Source: Thiosulfatimonas sediminis
Lineage (GTDB): Bacteria > Pseudomonadota > Gammaproteobacteria > Thiomicrospirales > Thiomicrospiraceae
Reading direction: 5' to 3'
Length of the DNA: 64,000 nt
NCBI RefSeq assembly: GCF_011398355.1
Contig: NZ_AP021889.1
Span: 372,001-436,000 of the forward strand
Shown here: one piece after another, positions 28,274 to 38,920 of the stretch
How the letters are laid out: each line of letters begins with the position of its first letter
Position numbering within the stretch: the first letter of the stretch is position 1
Notes under the pieces: model-generated
Seen by the model: the letters and a program-made list of their open reading frames with translations, nothing else
Database searches by the model: none
Told to the model about the DNA's origin: nothing
Made by a program: the position numbers and the translations under genes

Positions 28274-29716
28274 TTAAGAGGAGCAGCTTAGTGCGATTCC
28301 TTTCTGTGTTGCCGTTGGCGCCTGTAAAAAATGCGCGTAGTTTTCCGCCAATTCCGGCGCAGGCTGGTGTGGTGTTTGCAGCCATTGCATCGCTTGGCTT
28401 AATAGTTCGGCGTTCCCTTTTTCACACTGCTGAATAATCTCTTGTGCAATATGATTACGCAGAACAAAGTCTGCGGTGTGCTGTTGGATTTGCTGCTGTC
28501 TTTGTATGCGTTCTTGGCTGGCGGTGCGTGCTAAGTATTGGGTTTGCCAATCGCGCCACGCTTTGCTGTCACCGATGAACTGCTGCCATTGCGCTTCTTG
28601 ATCGCTTTCTAAGAGTGCTAATTTTTTGAAAAAATGGTGGAAGTCGAGTTGGCTTTTATCCATCAAAATGAGGCTTTGTGCAATAAAATCACGATCATCC
28701 GTGTGCACGGTTTGTAGCCCAAATTTAGCGCCCATCAGCGCCAAGTAGTGTTGGTTATAGGTCGTGACAAAATGATCTAGGCCTTGCTGAACTTGTGTGC
28801 TATCGAGTAATAGCAAGAAGGCTTGCCCAAGCACTTGGCAGTTCCATAAACCGATATTTGGCTGTTGGCTGTATGCGTAACGCCCTTCGCTGTCGGATTG
28901 ATTACAGATATAGTGAATTTTGAAATCATCGAGGAATGCATAGGGGCCAAAATCAAAGGTTTCGCCGGCAATCGACATGTTGTCCGTATTCATTACACCA
29001 TGACAAAAACCGACTGCTTGCCATTTGGCAATCATCTGCGCGGTTTTGCCGCAGATTTCTTGGAATAGTTGTGCGTAGCGTTGCGCTTCATGGTGTTCGC
29101 TTAAATGCGGATAAATTTGTGCAATAACATAGTCGGCCAGTTGACGAAAACTATCACGGTCGTTGATTTCTGCAAGCCATTCAAAGTGCCCGAAGCGTAT
29201 GTGTGTTTTCGCTACACGGATATAACTGGCGCGGGTTTCGATTTTTTCACGATACACGGTTTCTGGACAATGGCTAAGGCTTAAACAGCGAGTAGACGGT
29301 ACGTTTAAGTAATGCAATGCTTCGCCAATTAAATATTCACGTACTGCGGAGCGTAAGACTGCCCGCCCATCGCCGCGCCGAGAAAAAGGGGTTTGTCCAG
29401 CGCCTTTTAAATGCAAGTCCCACGATTGGTTCTGATGGAGTACCTGGCCAAGTAATAAGCCGCGCCCATCGCCTAAATCTGGATTGTAGTAGCCAAATTG
29501 GTGTCCAGTGTATTTTTGAGCCAGTGGAGCAAACTCTGCCGGAAGGGCTTGGCCGCTGGTGAGCTGAGCAACTTCTTCGCTGGTGAGGGCAATCCCAATT
29601 TCTTGCGCCAAAGTTTGGTTGTAATGCAGCAAGTGCGCATCCCATAGCGGCTCTGGATCGACGTTTCGGTACAGGTGGTTAGGAAGCTGCAAGTAATGGT
29701 TCGTAAATTGGTTCAT
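28274..29716 (-). CDS. selO: Protein adenylyltransferase SelO (YdiU)
   Basis: 480 aa from ATG 29716; a longer in-frame start at 29851 adds 45 residues that run through a repeat and are not family-like. SelO is a pseudokinase-fold enzyme that transfers AMP to Ser/Thr/Tyr of redox proteins. Recognisable blocks: GHQFGYYNPDLGDGRG, LKGAGQTPFSRRGDGRA, RFGHFEW, GVMNTDNMSI and DFGPYAFLD. It lacks the C-terminal selenocysteine found in eukaryotes, as in bacteria generally. Single gene. Confidence 0.93.
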   Translation of the reverse strand: MNQFTNHYLQLPNHLYRNVDPEPLWDAHLLHYNQTLAQEIGIALTSEEVAQLTSGQALPAEFAPLAQKYTGHQFGYYNPDLGDGRGLLLGQVLHQNQSWDLHLKGAGQTPFSRRGDGRAVLRSAVREYLIGEALHYLNVPSTRCLSLSHCPETVYREKIETRASYIRVAKTHIRFGHFEWLAEINDRDSFRQLADYVIAQIYPHLSEHHEAQRYAQLFQEICGKTAQMIAKWQAVGFCHGVMNTDNMSIAGETFDFGPYAFLDDFKIHYICNQSDSEGRYAYSQQPNIGLWNCQVLGQAFLLLLDSTQVQQGLDHFVTTYNQHYLALMGAKFGLQTVHTDDRDFIAQSLILMDKSQLDFHHFFKKLALLESDQEAQWQQFIGDSKAWRDWQTQYLARTASQERIQRQQQIQQHTADFVLRNHIAQEIIQQCEKGNAELLSQAMQWLQTPHQPAPELAENYAHFLQAPTATQKGIALSCSS

Positions 29717-29781
29717 GTTGCACAATCGAATAAGAGGTTGATAGGGGCTTATTCTAGCAGTATTGACCTGGCTAAGGAGAC

Positions 29782-29816
29782 CCAGAATAAGTTCAAATGG
29801 CTTCAGGTAATGCAGA
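29782..29816 (-). repeat. Dispersed structured repeat, partial copy R7
   Basis: Minus-strand 3' end only: CTGAAGCCATTTGAACTTATTCTG, as in R6 at 63.98 kb. The 5' half is not recognisable. It is in the leader of selO. Confidence 0.5.
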
Positions 29817-29957
29817 CTGGTTCGGCGTTTTCCTAAATGTTTGGGTTGCAAGGTTGCCTAAGTTAAAATACGGTGTTGATATCTAAGAAGCCACAGAATA
29901 TGACCCGATTGGTTGTTGCGCGCTTCTGCATTTCCCTTAATCGTAAAGGAGCAAGAC

Positions 29958-30248
29958 ATGGAATATCACATTCACGTGGAAAACATTAAGTGCGGCGGCT
30001 GTGTCGCGTCGATTAGTAAAAATCTCAGTGCATTGGCTGGGGTAGACGCTGTGCAGGTGAATGTTGAAAAAGGTGAAGTACGTTTTGAGAGCAGTGCGCC
30101 AGCCGAGGTGATTTTGGCGCAAGTCAAAACCGCGTTATTAAAAATGGGGTATCCTGAGCGCGGCTCGCTTGAAGGTATGCAAGCAGTTGGTGTTAAGGCT
30201 AAATCGTTTGTATCTTGTGCGATTGGTAAAATGGCTAAATCGGAATAA
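29958..30248 (+). CDS. Heavy-metal-associated (HMA) domain protein
   Basis: 96 aa. N-terminal ferredoxin-like HMA domain (1-65) with the metal-binding KCGGC (CxxC, about residues 10-13), as in copper chaperones CopZ/Atx1. A short C-terminal extension carries one extra cysteine. ATG 29958 has Shine-Dalgarno AAAGGAGC; an upstream in-frame start at 29913 is not supported. No copper ATPase or efflux gene is near. Directly upstream of parC (23 bp), possibly co-transcribed. Confidence 0.8.
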   Translation: MEYHIHVENIKCGGCVASISKNLSALAGVDAVQVNVEKGEVRFESSAPAEVILAQVKTALLKMGYPERGSLEGMQAVGVKAKSFVSCAIGKMAKSE

Positions 30249-30271
30249 AGCGTTAATTAAAGGGGCAGTGT

Positions 30272-32503
30272 GTGGATCAACCCACGATGAACTATGAAGG
30301 TGTCGAACAGCGCGGTGTGGCGGAATTTGCTGAACGTGCCTATCTCGATTATGCGATGTACGTCATTCTCGATCGAGCGCTACCGCACATCGGCGATGGG
30401 CTTAAACCGGTGCAGCGCCGTATTTTGTACGCCATGTCGGAATTGGGCTTAAAAGCCACGGCAAAATTTAAAAAGTCGGCGCGTACTGTGGGCGATGTGC
30501 TCGGTAAATTCCATCCGCATGGTGACTCTGCGTGTTATGAAGCGATGGTGTTGATGGCGCAGGATTTCTCTTATCGCTATCCGTTGGTTGATGGACAGGG
30601 TAACTGGGGGTCGTTGGATGACCCCAAATCATTTGCTGCAATGCGTTATACCGAAGCCCGTCTCTCTAAATTTAGCCAGCTGTTATTGCAGGAAATAGAT
30701 CAAGGAACCGTCGATTGGACCGCTAACTTTGATGGCACCATGGATGAACCTACGACCTTGCCAGCACGTGTGCCACATGTGCTGTTGAACGGGACTTCGG
30801 GGATTGCGGTGGGCATGGCGACCGATATTCCACCGCATAATTTACGCGAATTGATTGCTGCCTGTGTGGCGTTGTTGGATCAGCCAGATTTGAGTTTGGA
30901 TGCACTGCTGGAGTATCTTCCCGCACCGGATTACCCGAATAAGGCGCAAATCATTAGTAGTTCTGAAGATTTGCGCGCGATGTACCAGACGGGACATGGA
31001 TCGATAAAACAGCGCGCCGGTTATCTTCTTGAGGACGGCGTGAACGTGGTGATTGATGCTCTGCCGTATCAAGTCTCTGGTGCGAAGGTGTTAGAGCAAA
31101 TTGCTAATCAGATGCGCGCCAAAAAATTGCCGATGGTTGTTGATTTGCGTGACGAATCAGATCATGAAAACCCCGTGCGCTTAGTCATTGAGTTACGTTC
31201 TAAGCGAGTTGATGCCGAAACCACTATGCTGCACTTGTTTGCCACCACCGATTTAGAAAAAAGCTATCGCGCGAATTTTAATGTCATTGGCTTAAACGGT
31301 CGCCCACAGGTGAAAAACCTGCATACCCTGCTGAGTGAATGGTTGGAATACCGTAAAGAGACGGTGCGTCGACGTTTGCAATATCGTCTCGACAAGGTCT
31401 TGGCGCGACTGCATATTTTGGATGGCTTGCTGATTGCCTTTTTGAATATTGATGAAGTGATTGCCATTATCCGTGAAGAAGATAAACCCAAACCGGTTTT
31501 GATGGCGCGTTTTGCCCTAAGCGATACACAAGCCGAAGCGGTATTGGAGTTGAAGCTTCGACATCTGGCGAAACTTGAGGAGATGAAAATTCGCGCTGAG
31601 CAAGACGAGTTGGCGCAAGAGCGTGACCGTTTAGAGAAAATTTTGGGCTCAGCAGCACGCTTAAAAACCTTGGTGAAAAAAGAGTTATTGGCGGATGCTG
31701 AAGCTTACGGAGATGAGCGTAATTCTCCATTGATTGTAGCCAAAAGCGCGCAGGCGATGAGCGAGCAAGACCTATTGCCTTCCGAGGCCGTGACGGTGGT
31801 TTTGTCTGAAACTGGTTGGGTGCGAGCAGCCAAAGGGCTGGATATTGATGGGCTGAATTTGGGTTATAAATCGGGTGATGCGTTTTTGGCGCAATGCAGT
31901 GGCCAAAGTCGTCAAGTGGCGGTGTTTTTGGACAGTGCTGGACGCAGTTATTCACTTGCCGCGCACAGTTTGCCATCAGCGCGTTCTCATGGTGAACCCT
32001 TAACTGGACGTCTCAATCTGGCGGCCGGTAGCCAGTTTACGCAAGTATTACTGGCGAATCCTAAAGATAAATTTGTGCTGGCGAGTAGTGCAGGCTATGG
32101 TTTTGTGACCGAGTTCGAAAATTTGTACTCTAAAAACAAAGCGGGTAAGGCGATGTTGACTTTGCCGAAAGGGGCCAAAGTTTTGACGCCTACGAATGTG
32201 GTTGAAGACACCCTGTTGGCGGTGGTCACCAGTGAGCCAAGAATGCTTGTGTTTGCGCTGCATGAACTCCCAGAGTTGGCTAAAGGGAAAGGGATTAAGC
32301 TGATTCAATTGCCTAAGGGGGAGGAGGTTAATGCGATTTGTGCGTTTGGTGAAAACGATAAATTGAATCTCAAGACGGATAAGTACGAGAAGCTTTTTGG
32401 GCCTAGTGCGTGGCAAGAAGCTTTGGCCGGTCGTGCTAAACGCGGCATAGTACTCCCGCGAACGTTGAAGAAAGTTATATCGATCGAAAAAATAAAGAGC
32501 TAG
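30272..32503 (+). CDS. parC: DNA topoisomerase IV subunit A
   Basis: 743 aa, full length. Active-site Tyr126 in AMRYTEAR. The quinolone-resistance region reads HGDSACYEA with Ser86 and Glu90, corresponding to the wild-type Ser80/Glu84 of E. coli ParC, so no resistance mutation is visible. C-terminal beta-pinwheel present. GTG start with AAAGGGG upstream. Works with ParE encoded at 17.7 kb. Confidence 0.96.
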   Translation: MDQPTMNYEGVEQRGVAEFAERAYLDYAMYVILDRALPHIGDGLKPVQRRILYAMSELGLKATAKFKKSARTVGDVLGKFHPHGDSACYEAMVLMAQDFSYRYPLVDGQGNWGSLDDPKSFAAMRYTEARLSKFSQLLLQEIDQGTVDWTANFDGTMDEPTTLPARVPHVLLNGTSGIAVGMATDIPPHNLRELIAACVALLDQPDLSLDALLEYLPAPDYPNKAQIISSSEDLRAMYQTGHGSIKQRAGYLLEDGVNVVIDALPYQVSGAKVLEQIANQMRAKKLPMVVDLRDESDHENPVRLVIELRSKRVDAETTMLHLFATTDLEKSYRANFNVIGLNGRPQVKNLHTLLSEWLEYRKETVRRRLQYRLDKVLARLHILDGLLIAFLNIDEVIAIIREEDKPKPVLMARFALSDTQAEAVLELKLRHLAKLEEMKIRAEQDELAQERDRLEKILGSAARLKTLVKKELLADAEAYGDERNSPLIVAKSAQAMSEQDLLPSEAVTVVLSETGWVRAAKGLDIDGLNLGYKSGDAFLAQCSGQSRQVAVFLDSAGRSYSLAAHSLPSARSHGEPLTGRLNLAAGSQFTQVLLANPKDKFVLASSAGYGFVTEFENLYSKNKAGKAMLTLPKGAKVLTPTNVVEDTLLAVVTSEPRMLVFALHELPELAKGKGIKLIQLPKGEEVNAICAFGENDKLNLKTDKYEKLFGPSAWQEALAGRAKRGIVLPRTLKKVISIEKIKS

Positions 32504-32509
32504 GAACTG

Positions 32510-32640
32510 ACAGAACACGTCCAAATGACTTAAGGCTCAGAAGCATTTAACTGCGCAATGCGGGTGTTTGGCTTCTGTTTGCCTCCTGTATGAACCTGAC
32601 AAAAACAGGCAAGCCAGTGCGGAAGACAATCGGGACTTGT
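32510..32640 (-). repeat. Dispersed structured repeat, copy R4
   Basis: Minus-strand copy with both halves. The 5' half has GCTTGCCTGTTTTTGTCAGG followed by GGCAAAC (able to pair TTGCC/GGCAA). The 3' half has TTAAAT/ATTTGG around CTTCTGAGCCTTAAG. Fills most of the parC-motA gap; I see nothing else in 32641-32827. Confidence 0.65.
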
Positions 32641-32827
32641 TCTGTGTGTCCTTAGTACGTTCTTGCTAAACCGGAGTCTTTTCTTAAGGTTTTCAAGAGG
32701 GAGCCGTTAAAGGTTACAGTCACTTTAGCGTATTGTGGCTTGTTATGTGCTTGCACTAAATCTCTATTTCATTTTGTTCATTTCAGCAGGCGAGAAGTTG
32801 TCTTCTTTGCCTGTAATTAGGTCTTTT

Positions 32828-33670
32828 ATGATAGCTAAGCCGATTGCCTTATTTATTATTATCGCCAGTTTTCTTGGCGGTTTTGTGTTGATGGGCGGTA
32901 ACCTGTCTGCTTTGTGGCATCCTTCGGAATTGGTGGTTATTCTGGGCATTGCGTTGGGCGCATTTATGGCATCTACGCCGGTTAATGTTTGGATGCGTAC
33001 CCTGCATTTTGTCGGCCGTTTTTTTGCAGGAGAGCGAGTCTCAAAACAGCTTTATGCAGAAACCTTAGGGTTATTGGAGGAGTTGTCGCGTCTGTCGCGT
33101 GGTGCAGGTGTTTTGGCATTAGAAAAGCATCTAATTGCGCCGGAAGACAGTCCAATTTTTACGCAGTATCCACGCGTGTTAAAGCACCCTGACTTAAAGA
33201 AATTTATCACCGAGAATTTCAGTTATTTGCTGCTCAATCCTCCCGCATCACAAAGTTTTCATGAGCATTTGGCGAAACAGATCAGCACCATGACCAACTC
33301 AATGATGGAGGTGCCGCGTGCAGCGGGTAAGGTGGCGGATTGGTTGCCTGGTTTTGGTATCGTTGCGGCGGTCATGGGGGTGATTTTGACTATGGATATG
33401 CTGGGTGGCGATATGGATGTCGCCGTTATTGGCGGGGCGATTGGCGCGGCTTTGGTTGGGACTTTAACCGGCGTGTTTTTGGCTTTTGCGATTTTGGCGC
33501 CCTTTGTGCATTCGGTTGAAATTATGGTACGCCAAGATCGCACTCTGTTTGAAATGGCGGCCTCGTTTATGGTGGCTTATGCAAATGGCGTGTCGCCCAG
33601 TTTGTCGGTCGAAATTGGTCGGCAAATTGTGCCGCCAGAATTTGCGGTGCCTAGAGAAGAAGAGGCGTAA
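32828..33670 (+). CDS. motA: Flagellar motor stator protein MotA/PomA
   Basis: 280 aa from ATG 32828. Four membrane helices in canonical order: two at the N terminus (about 3-22 and 32-50), a cytoplasmic domain (55-165), and two after it (about 170-190 and 200-225, with LPGFGIVAAVMGVILTM). The family prolines of the third helix are present. Upstream in-frame starts at 32735 would add a non-family hydrophobic stretch. It forms the ion channel that drives flagellar rotation together with MotB. The downstream gene starts 3 bp after the stop. Confidence 0.88.
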   Translation: MIAKPIALFIIIASFLGGFVLMGGNLSALWHPSELVVILGIALGAFMASTPVNVWMRTLHFVGRFFAGERVSKQLYAETLGLLEELSRLSRGAGVLALEKHLIAPEDSPIFTQYPRVLKHPDLKKFITENFSYLLLNPPASQSFHEHLAKQISTMTNSMMEVPRAAGKVADWLPGFGIVAAVMGVILTMDMLGGDMDVAVIGGAIGAALVGTLTGVFLAFAILAPFVHSVEIMVRQDRTLFEMAASFMVAYANGVSPSLSVEIGRQIVPPEFAVPREEEA

Positions 33671-33673
33671 TCC

Positions 33674-34420
33674 ATGTCGGATATTGATGAAGGAGGCGCA
33701 CACGGCGGTGCTTGGAAAATCGCTTTAGCCGATTTGATGACGGTCTTAATGGTGCTGTTTTTAGTGCTTTGGTTGATTTCGATTGTCGATCCCAAAGATC
33801 GCCAAGCTTTCGTCAATGCAATGCAAGGACAGCCGCCGATTGGGGCAGAAATTGAAGATGAAAAATTGTTTACTCCGCAAGTTGATTTAATTGATTTACA
33901 GATGAAACCGCCCGTTTCACGGGAGGAATTGCAAAAAGCCTTGCAAGAGGTGAATCCAAAAGATGTGCAAATCGAAGAAACAGATGATTACGTGAAAATT
34001 ACCCTGTTTTCCGATAGTTTTTTTGAAAGCGGTCGGGCCACGATTAACGATGCAACGCGTGAACAGCTCGAGAAGCTTGGTGAAACTTTGGCTGGACGAG
34101 ATCAAACAATCACCATTACCGGTTATACCGATACGCTTCCGATTAATAATCTGATTTTTCCATCCAACTGGGAATTGTCTGCTGCGCGTGCCGCAACGGT
34201 CGCGCGTACATTTATTGACATGGGGTTGACGGCCTCACAAGTGACCATTGCCGGTAAGGCGGACAACGACCCTGTTGCCGAGAATGATACCCCTTACGGT
34301 CGTTCTTTAAACCGTCGAGTGATTATTTATGTGGATAAACGCCCAGAAAAGTCTGCGAACAGCGCAGTTCCCAATGGCGTGCCAACGGGTAATCCTTTTA
34401 AAGCGGGTCGCGTTCCGTAA
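33674..34420 (+). CDS. motB: Flagellar motor stator protein MotB/PomB
   Basis: 248 aa. Short cytoplasmic start, then one membrane helix carrying the ion-binding D20 (WKIALADLMTVLMVLFLVLWLI), a plug/linker region, and an OmpA-type peptidoglycan-binding domain (about 110-225, with ITGYTDTLPINN and SLNRRVIIYV). Partner of MotA. Its last 23 bp overlap the end of the convergent moeB-like gene. The coupling ion (H+ or Na+) cannot be read from sequence alone. Confidence 0.9.
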   Translation: MSDIDEGGAHGGAWKIALADLMTVLMVLFLVLWLISIVDPKDRQAFVNAMQGQPPIGAEIEDEKLFTPQVDLIDLQMKPPVSREELQKALQEVNPKDVQIEETDDYVKITLFSDSFFESGRATINDATREQLEKLGETLAGRDQTITITGYTDTLPINNLIFPSNWELSAARAATVARTFIDMGLTASQVTIAGKADNDPVAENDTPYGRSLNRRVIIYVDKRPEKSANSAVPNGVPTGNPFKAGRVP

Positions 34421-35183
34421 GTGCGGATGAACAGTGCGCGCACTCTGGGTCTTTTTTGAGATTCAAGGTGCGAATCATCATGCTATAAGCATCAATCAAC
34501 ATGAGTTTACCGGTTAAGGTTGGCAGGCCGAGCAAGGCTTTAATGGCCTCTATCGCTTGCATGGAGCCAATCATGCCGACCACTGGAGAAAGTACTCCGT
34601 TTTGCGAACAGGTGAGTTCTTGGCCGCTGTCTTGCGGATACAGGCATTGGTAGCAAGGGCTGTCTGGATTACGAAAGTCGTAGGTACTGAGCTGGCCTTC
34701 CCAGCGAATTGCTGCGCCGGAAATCAGTGTTTTTTGCGCTGCACGACACGCACGATTTAATGCAAAGCGTGTGGCAAAGTTGTCGCTACAGTCTAAGACG
34801 ACATCGGCTTCTGCAATCAGGGGTTCCAGTGCCTCTGGGCTGAGCTTCTGTTCGATGCAGTTAATCTCAATTAAACGATTCAATTGCGTTAGATTGCTTT
34901 TGGCGGAAGCCACTTTGGCTTGCCCAATATTCGCTTCGCGATGCACGATTTGGCGTTGCAGATTGGAGTCGTCTACCGTGTCAAAATCCACCAGGGTTAA
35001 TTTTCCGATGCCGGCGGCGGCGAGATAGAGCGATGCGGGGGAACCTAAACCGCCTAATCCAAAAATAACGGCATGGGATTGCGCCAAGGTCAGTTGGCCG
35101 GCGTAGTCGATTTCGGACAGCAGGATTTGCCGACTATAGCGAGAAAGCTCGGCGTCATTGAGTTCGGTTTTGCTTAAGTTCAT
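34398..35183 (-). CDS. moeB: MoeB/ThiF family adenylyltransferase
   Basis: 261 aa. E1-like enzyme: nucleotide motif GLGGLGS (about 42-48), Arg finger region SRYSRQI, metal-site cysteines CYQC and CAHC, and the crossover segment ELTCSQNGVLSP. It adenylates the C terminus of MoaD (molybdopterin synthase) or ThiS. Fourth gene of the hemA-prfA-prmC unit, an arrangement often seen for moeB in gammaproteobacteria. MoeB versus ThiF cannot be settled without the carrier gene. Confidence 0.85.
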   Translation of the reverse strand: MNLSKTELNDAELSRYSRQILLSEIDYAGQLTLAQSHAVIFGLGGLGSPASLYLAAAGIGKLTLVDFDTVDDSNLQRQIVHREANIGQAKVASAKSNLTQLNRLIEINCIEQKLSPEALEPLIAEADVVLDCSDNFATRFALNRACRAAQKTLISGAAIRWEGQLSTYDFRNPDSPCYQCLYPQDSGQELTCSQNGVLSPVVGMIGSMQAIEAIKALLGLPTLTGKLMLIDAYSMMIRTLNLKKDPECAHCSSALTERDPL

Positions 35184-35192
35184 ACGCTTTTC

Positions 35193-36050
35193 CTATGCGC
35201 TCGGTTTTTGCCCGTAAGTCACTCGGTCGTTACCGGCGTAATCTTGCCGGCTGTTAATTTCCACAAAGCCGTGCTGTTGTAAGATGGCTTGCACTGCCGA
35301 GGCTTGATTATAGCCGTGTTCAAAGGCAAGCCAGCCCGCTGGATTTAAGTGCGCTGGCGCTTGCGCGCTGATTGCGCGAATGTCATCCAAACCATCGTTG
35401 CCCGAAGTCAGTGCGCTTCTCGGTTCAAAGCGTACATCGCCTTGTTGCAGGTGTGGGTCTTGTTCTTCGATATAGGGCGGATTGCTGACAATCAAATCAA
35501 ATTGTTGATCGCCAAGGGGTTGGCACCAAGAGCCTTGCAGCAAGGTTACCGGCAGTTGCAAGGTGTCACTGTTGTGTTTGGCGATAGCTAAGGCGGCGGC
35601 AGAAAAATCCACCGCGGTTAAGCTGGCTTGTGGCTGTTCGAATTTAAGCGCCAAAGCGATGGCGCCGGTTCCAGTGCCCAAATCGACAATCGCCGCTTGC
35701 GGTTGTTCTGCTATTAAGCTTAAGGCGACTTCCACTAAGGTTTCGGTGTCGGGGCGTGGAATTAAGGTGTCTTGGCTTACTTTGAGTTTGAGTCCCCAAA
35801 ATTCGCGCTCGCCAGTCAGATAGGCTATGGGGGTGCCAAGCAGGCGTGCGCGGCATAGTTCGCGGAACTCGACAATCATCTCGTCATCGACGATTTTTTC
35901 CGGCCAAGTAAACAGATAGGTTCGGTCTTTTTGCAGCAGGTGTGCGAGCAGAATTTCGGCTTCCAGTTTGGGTGAGTCGACAAACGCACAGTGGGTAAAA
36001 CTTTGAGTCGCTTGCGTAATGACCTGTTCAATCGAGTAGCCGATTTGCAT
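35193..36050 (-). CDS. prmC: Peptide chain release factor N5-glutamine methyltransferase
   Basis: 285 aa. Rossmann methyltransferase with the SAM motif DLGTGTGAIAL and the catalytic NPPY. It methylates the Gln of the GGQ motif in release factors, including its neighbour PrfA. N-terminal helical PrmC domain present (about 1-75). Starts 4 bp after prfA ends. Confidence 0.94.
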   Translation of the reverse strand: MQIGYSIEQVITQATQSFTHCAFVDSPKLEAEILLAHLLQKDRTYLFTWPEKIVDDEMIVEFRELCRARLLGTPIAYLTGEREFWGLKLKVSQDTLIPRPDTETLVEVALSLIAEQPQAAIVDLGTGTGAIALALKFEQPQASLTAVDFSAAALAIAKHNSDTLQLPVTLLQGSWCQPLGDQQFDLIVSNPPYIEEQDPHLQQGDVRFEPRSALTSGNDGLDDIRAISAQAPAHLNPAGWLAFEHGYNQASAVQAILQQHGFVEINSRQDYAGNDRVTYGQKPSA

Positions 36051-36053
36051 CGT

Positions 36054-37145
36054 TTAGTTGCCTTCGGAGTTTAGGCTGGCAAGCTGTTCTGCTTGATGCT
36101 CTTGAATTAATGGTGTTATGACGTTATCTAAACCGCCGTTCATCACATCGTCTAATTTGTATAGGGTCAGGTTGATGCGGTGGTCAGTTACGCGGCCTTG
36201 TGGGTAGTTGTAAGTGCGGATTCGTTCTGAACGGTCGCCACTGCCGACCAAGCTTTTACGTTCTTGTGCAATCGCAGCATCGTGTTTTTGCTGTTTGGCA
36301 TCCATAATCCGCGCAGCCAAGAGGGACATGGCGCGGGCGCGGTTTTTATGTTGCGAGCGTTCGTCTTGGCATTCGACCACTGTTCCGCTGGGAATATGGG
36401 TAATGCGGATGGCTGAATCCGTTTTGTTGACGTGCTGTCCACCCGCACCGGAAGCGCGAAAAGTGTCTACTTTCAAGTCGGCAGGGTTGAGTTCAACCTG
36501 TTCGACATCCGGCGCTTCGGCCATGATGACGACGGTGGCCGCAGAGGTGTGTACTCGGCCTTGGGTTTCAGTCGCCGGAACGCGTTGTACACGATGTGCG
36601 CCGGATTCAAATTTTAGGCGCGAGTAGGCGCCGTGGCCGATAATGCGTGCGATGATTTCTTTGTAACCACCGTGTTCACCTTCATTGGAGTTGATGACTT
36701 CAACTTGCCAACGCATCGTTTCAGCAAAGCGTGAATACATTTTAAATAAGTCGCCGGCGAAAATGGCCGCTTCGTCACCGCCGGTTCCGGCGCGGATTTC
36801 TAAGAAAATGTTGGCGTCGTCGCGTGGGTCTTTTGGCAATAACATGGTTTGTAAATCACGCTCAAAACCTTCTAATGCGGCTTTTAATTGTGGAATTTCT
36901 TCTTTGGCCATCTCCGCCATTTCGGCATCGCCAGAGCGCAATAGTTCGTTGGCGTCGGCTAAATCGGTTTCGGCACCGCTATAGGCGTTGAATGTTTCGA
37001 CCACCGGTGAAAGTTGGGCGTGTTCACGGGTCAGCGCGGTAAATTTTTGTTGATCGCTCATAATGCCCGGATCGGAAATCAGATGGTTGAGCTCTTCTAA
37101 ACGCTCCACAAGGGTTTCAAGTTTTAGACGAATCGACTGTTTCAC
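36054..37145 (-). CDS. prfA: Peptide chain release factor 1
   Basis: 363 aa. Decodes UAA and UAG. The GGQ catalytic motif is at 235-237 ([14 protein letters not shown]), and the anticodon-like tripeptide region lies around residues 185-195 (PATETQGR). Middle gene of hemA-prfA-prmC. Confidence 0.96.
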   Translation of the reverse strand: MKQSIRLKLETLVERLEELNHLISDPGIMSDQQKFTALTREHAQLSPVVETFNAYSGAETDLADANELLRSGDAEMAEMAKEEIPQLKAALEGFERDLQTMLLPKDPRDDANIFLEIRAGTGGDEAAIFAGDLFKMYSRFAETMRWQVEVINSNEGEHGGYKEIIARIIGHGAYSRLKFESGAHRVQRVPATETQGRVHTSAATVVIMAEAPDVEQVELNPADLKVDTFRASGAGGQHVNKTDSAIRITHIPSGTVVECQDERSQHKNRARAMSLLAARIMDAKQQKHDAAIAQERKSLVGSGDRSERIRTYNYPQGRVTDHRINLTLYKLDDVMNGGLDNVITPLIQEHQAEQLASLNSEGN

Positions 37146-37216
37146 GGCGGTAATCTCTTAAAAATCGGTTAAATGGGCTTAGGCGGTTTGGTGCTAGGGC
37201 GCACAATTGCGCTGCG

Positions 37217-38494
37217 CTATTTGTTGCAGACTGGGTCGTTGCGACAAATGAGCAGTTCCGATGCACTCTCAATGAGGGCTTGGTTGCCTTCTATTCCGGC
37301 TTGGTTGAGCTTGGCGGTTGGGGTGTGCAGCAGGCGATTGGTTAATTGGTTAGCAAGGCGTTTAATCACGGTTTCGGCATCATTACCTTGTTCGATTTGA
37401 TGGAGTGCGTGCTCTAAAGCCTGGGTTTTGATTTGCATCGCTTGCTGACGATATTCTTGAATAATGGGTTTTACACGAGCGATTGCGTTCTGTTGGGCCA
37501 TGAAGTTGAGCGCTTGCAGCTCAATGATTTCCTCAGCTTGCAGCGCGGCAGTTTGCCGAGATTGCTTGTTGCTTTCAATGATTTCTTGCAAGTCGTCTAC
37601 CGTATACAAATAGACATTATCAAGATTGCCTATGCTGCTTTCAATGTCGCGCGGAACGGCAATGTCAACCATAAACATCGGACGATTTTTGCGTTTTTTG
37701 AGCGCAGTTCTAACTTGGTCGCGTTTCAGAATTGCATAAGGACTGCCAGTTGAACCGATGACAATATCGGCTTCATGCAAGTGGTCATCTAATTCGTCCA
37801 GTTGAATGCCATAACCTGCAACGCTTTCAGCTAAACGATGAGCGCGTTCAAAGGTACGATTGGCAATAATCAGTTTGCCAATATTCGCTTCTTTTAAATG
37901 ACGGGCGACAAGCTCAATGGTTTCCCCTGCGCCGAGAAGTACGGCCGTTTGTTCGCTTAAGTCGCCAAAAAATTGTTTGGATAGCGATACCGCAGAAAAG
38001 GCGACTGAGACCGGACTGGTTCCGATAGCGGTGTCGGTACGGACTTGTTTGACGGTCTTAAAAATGTGCTGAAACAGGGTATCCATGGTTTGATGAATAC
38101 TGTCGTTTTTGTGCGCTGTGTTATAAGCGTCTTTGATTTGTCCGAAAATTTGCGGCTCGCCCAAAACCAGAGAGTTAAGCCCTGAAGCAACGCGCATAAT
38201 GTGTTTAACTGCATCGATATCTTGATATTGGTAAAGATAAGGTTCAATGCTGTGCGCGGGTAAGCCAAAAAATTCGTGCAGCCATTGTTTGACTTTTTCG
38301 GCATCGACAGCGTCTTTTTGGGTGCTATAAATCTCGGTACGGTTGCAGGTTGAGAGAATGATGCACTCGGCAACGAGGGATTCGTTTTTTAATTCTTGGA
38401 AAGCTTTTCTTGCCAAATCCGCGGTAAATGAGACAGTTTCACGGATATCAACAGGAGCCGTTTCGTGATTGACACCGAGTGTAATTAGCTTCAT
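37217..38494 (-). CDS. hemA: Glutamyl-tRNA reductase
   Basis: 425 aa. First committed step of haem synthesis by the C5 pathway. Nucleophile C50 in LSTCNRTEIY; NADPH-binding domain with LLGAGETIEL near 185-195; C-terminal dimerisation helices. First gene of the hemA-prfA-prmC-moeB unit, with 71 bp between hemA and prfA. Confidence 0.96.
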   Translation of the reverse strand: MKLITLGVNHETAPVDIRETVSFTADLARKAFQELKNESLVAECIILSTCNRTEIYSTQKDAVDAEKVKQWLHEFFGLPAHSIEPYLYQYQDIDAVKHIMRVASGLNSLVLGEPQIFGQIKDAYNTAHKNDSIHQTMDTLFQHIFKTVKQVRTDTAIGTSPVSVAFSAVSLSKQFFGDLSEQTAVLLGAGETIELVARHLKEANIGKLIIANRTFERAHRLAESVAGYGIQLDELDDHLHEADIVIGSTGSPYAILKRDQVRTALKKRKNRPMFMVDIAVPRDIESSIGNLDNVYLYTVDDLQEIIESNKQSRQTAALQAEEIIELQALNFMAQQNAIARVKPIIQEYRQQAMQIKTQALEHALHQIEQGNDAETVIKRLANQLTNRLLHTPTAKLNQAGIEGNQALIESASELLICRNDPVCNK

Positions 38495-38920
38495 ATTAAC
38501 TGTTTACCGTAGACCCAAAAGCGCACAAAGACGCATCCAAAGAGGCGTAATTCTGCTAAATTATTGGGCTAATTGCAAGTTTTTGTCGGCGTGTAGGCTT
38601 GCCTTGGGGTGAAGGTTACGTCAGTCGTAATGAGGTGTTGCCGATAAATCAAATGTGCGAGGGGCGCTTTCCTTTCGGTAAAGGTTTGAGAACTCGTTAC
38701 AATCATCAGGATTTTATCAATCTTAGTTACGTCTTTAGGTGAAATTCATTAGACTAATTTATTCTTTTAAATAGATAAGATTCTATTCATTGAAGCCAAT
38801 GGCGTGTGGCTTTAATGTGCGCTTGAACACTTGAGTTTGCTCCGTCGCAGTTAACGCTTAGTCGCTGATTGGGTATTTATCTCTATTACATAACACCGCT
38901 GCCAAAAAATTTGAGACGTT
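38495..38920. other. Intergenic region between divergent hemA and TPR lipoprotein genes
   Basis: About 425 bp without a convincing gene. It must hold promoters for both flanking genes. I see no clear operator, riboswitch or copy of the dispersed repeat. Confidence 0.5.

Noticed and set aside
30511-30545. Quinolone-resistance mutations in parC
   Set aside because: The residues matching Ser80 and Glu84 are wild type.
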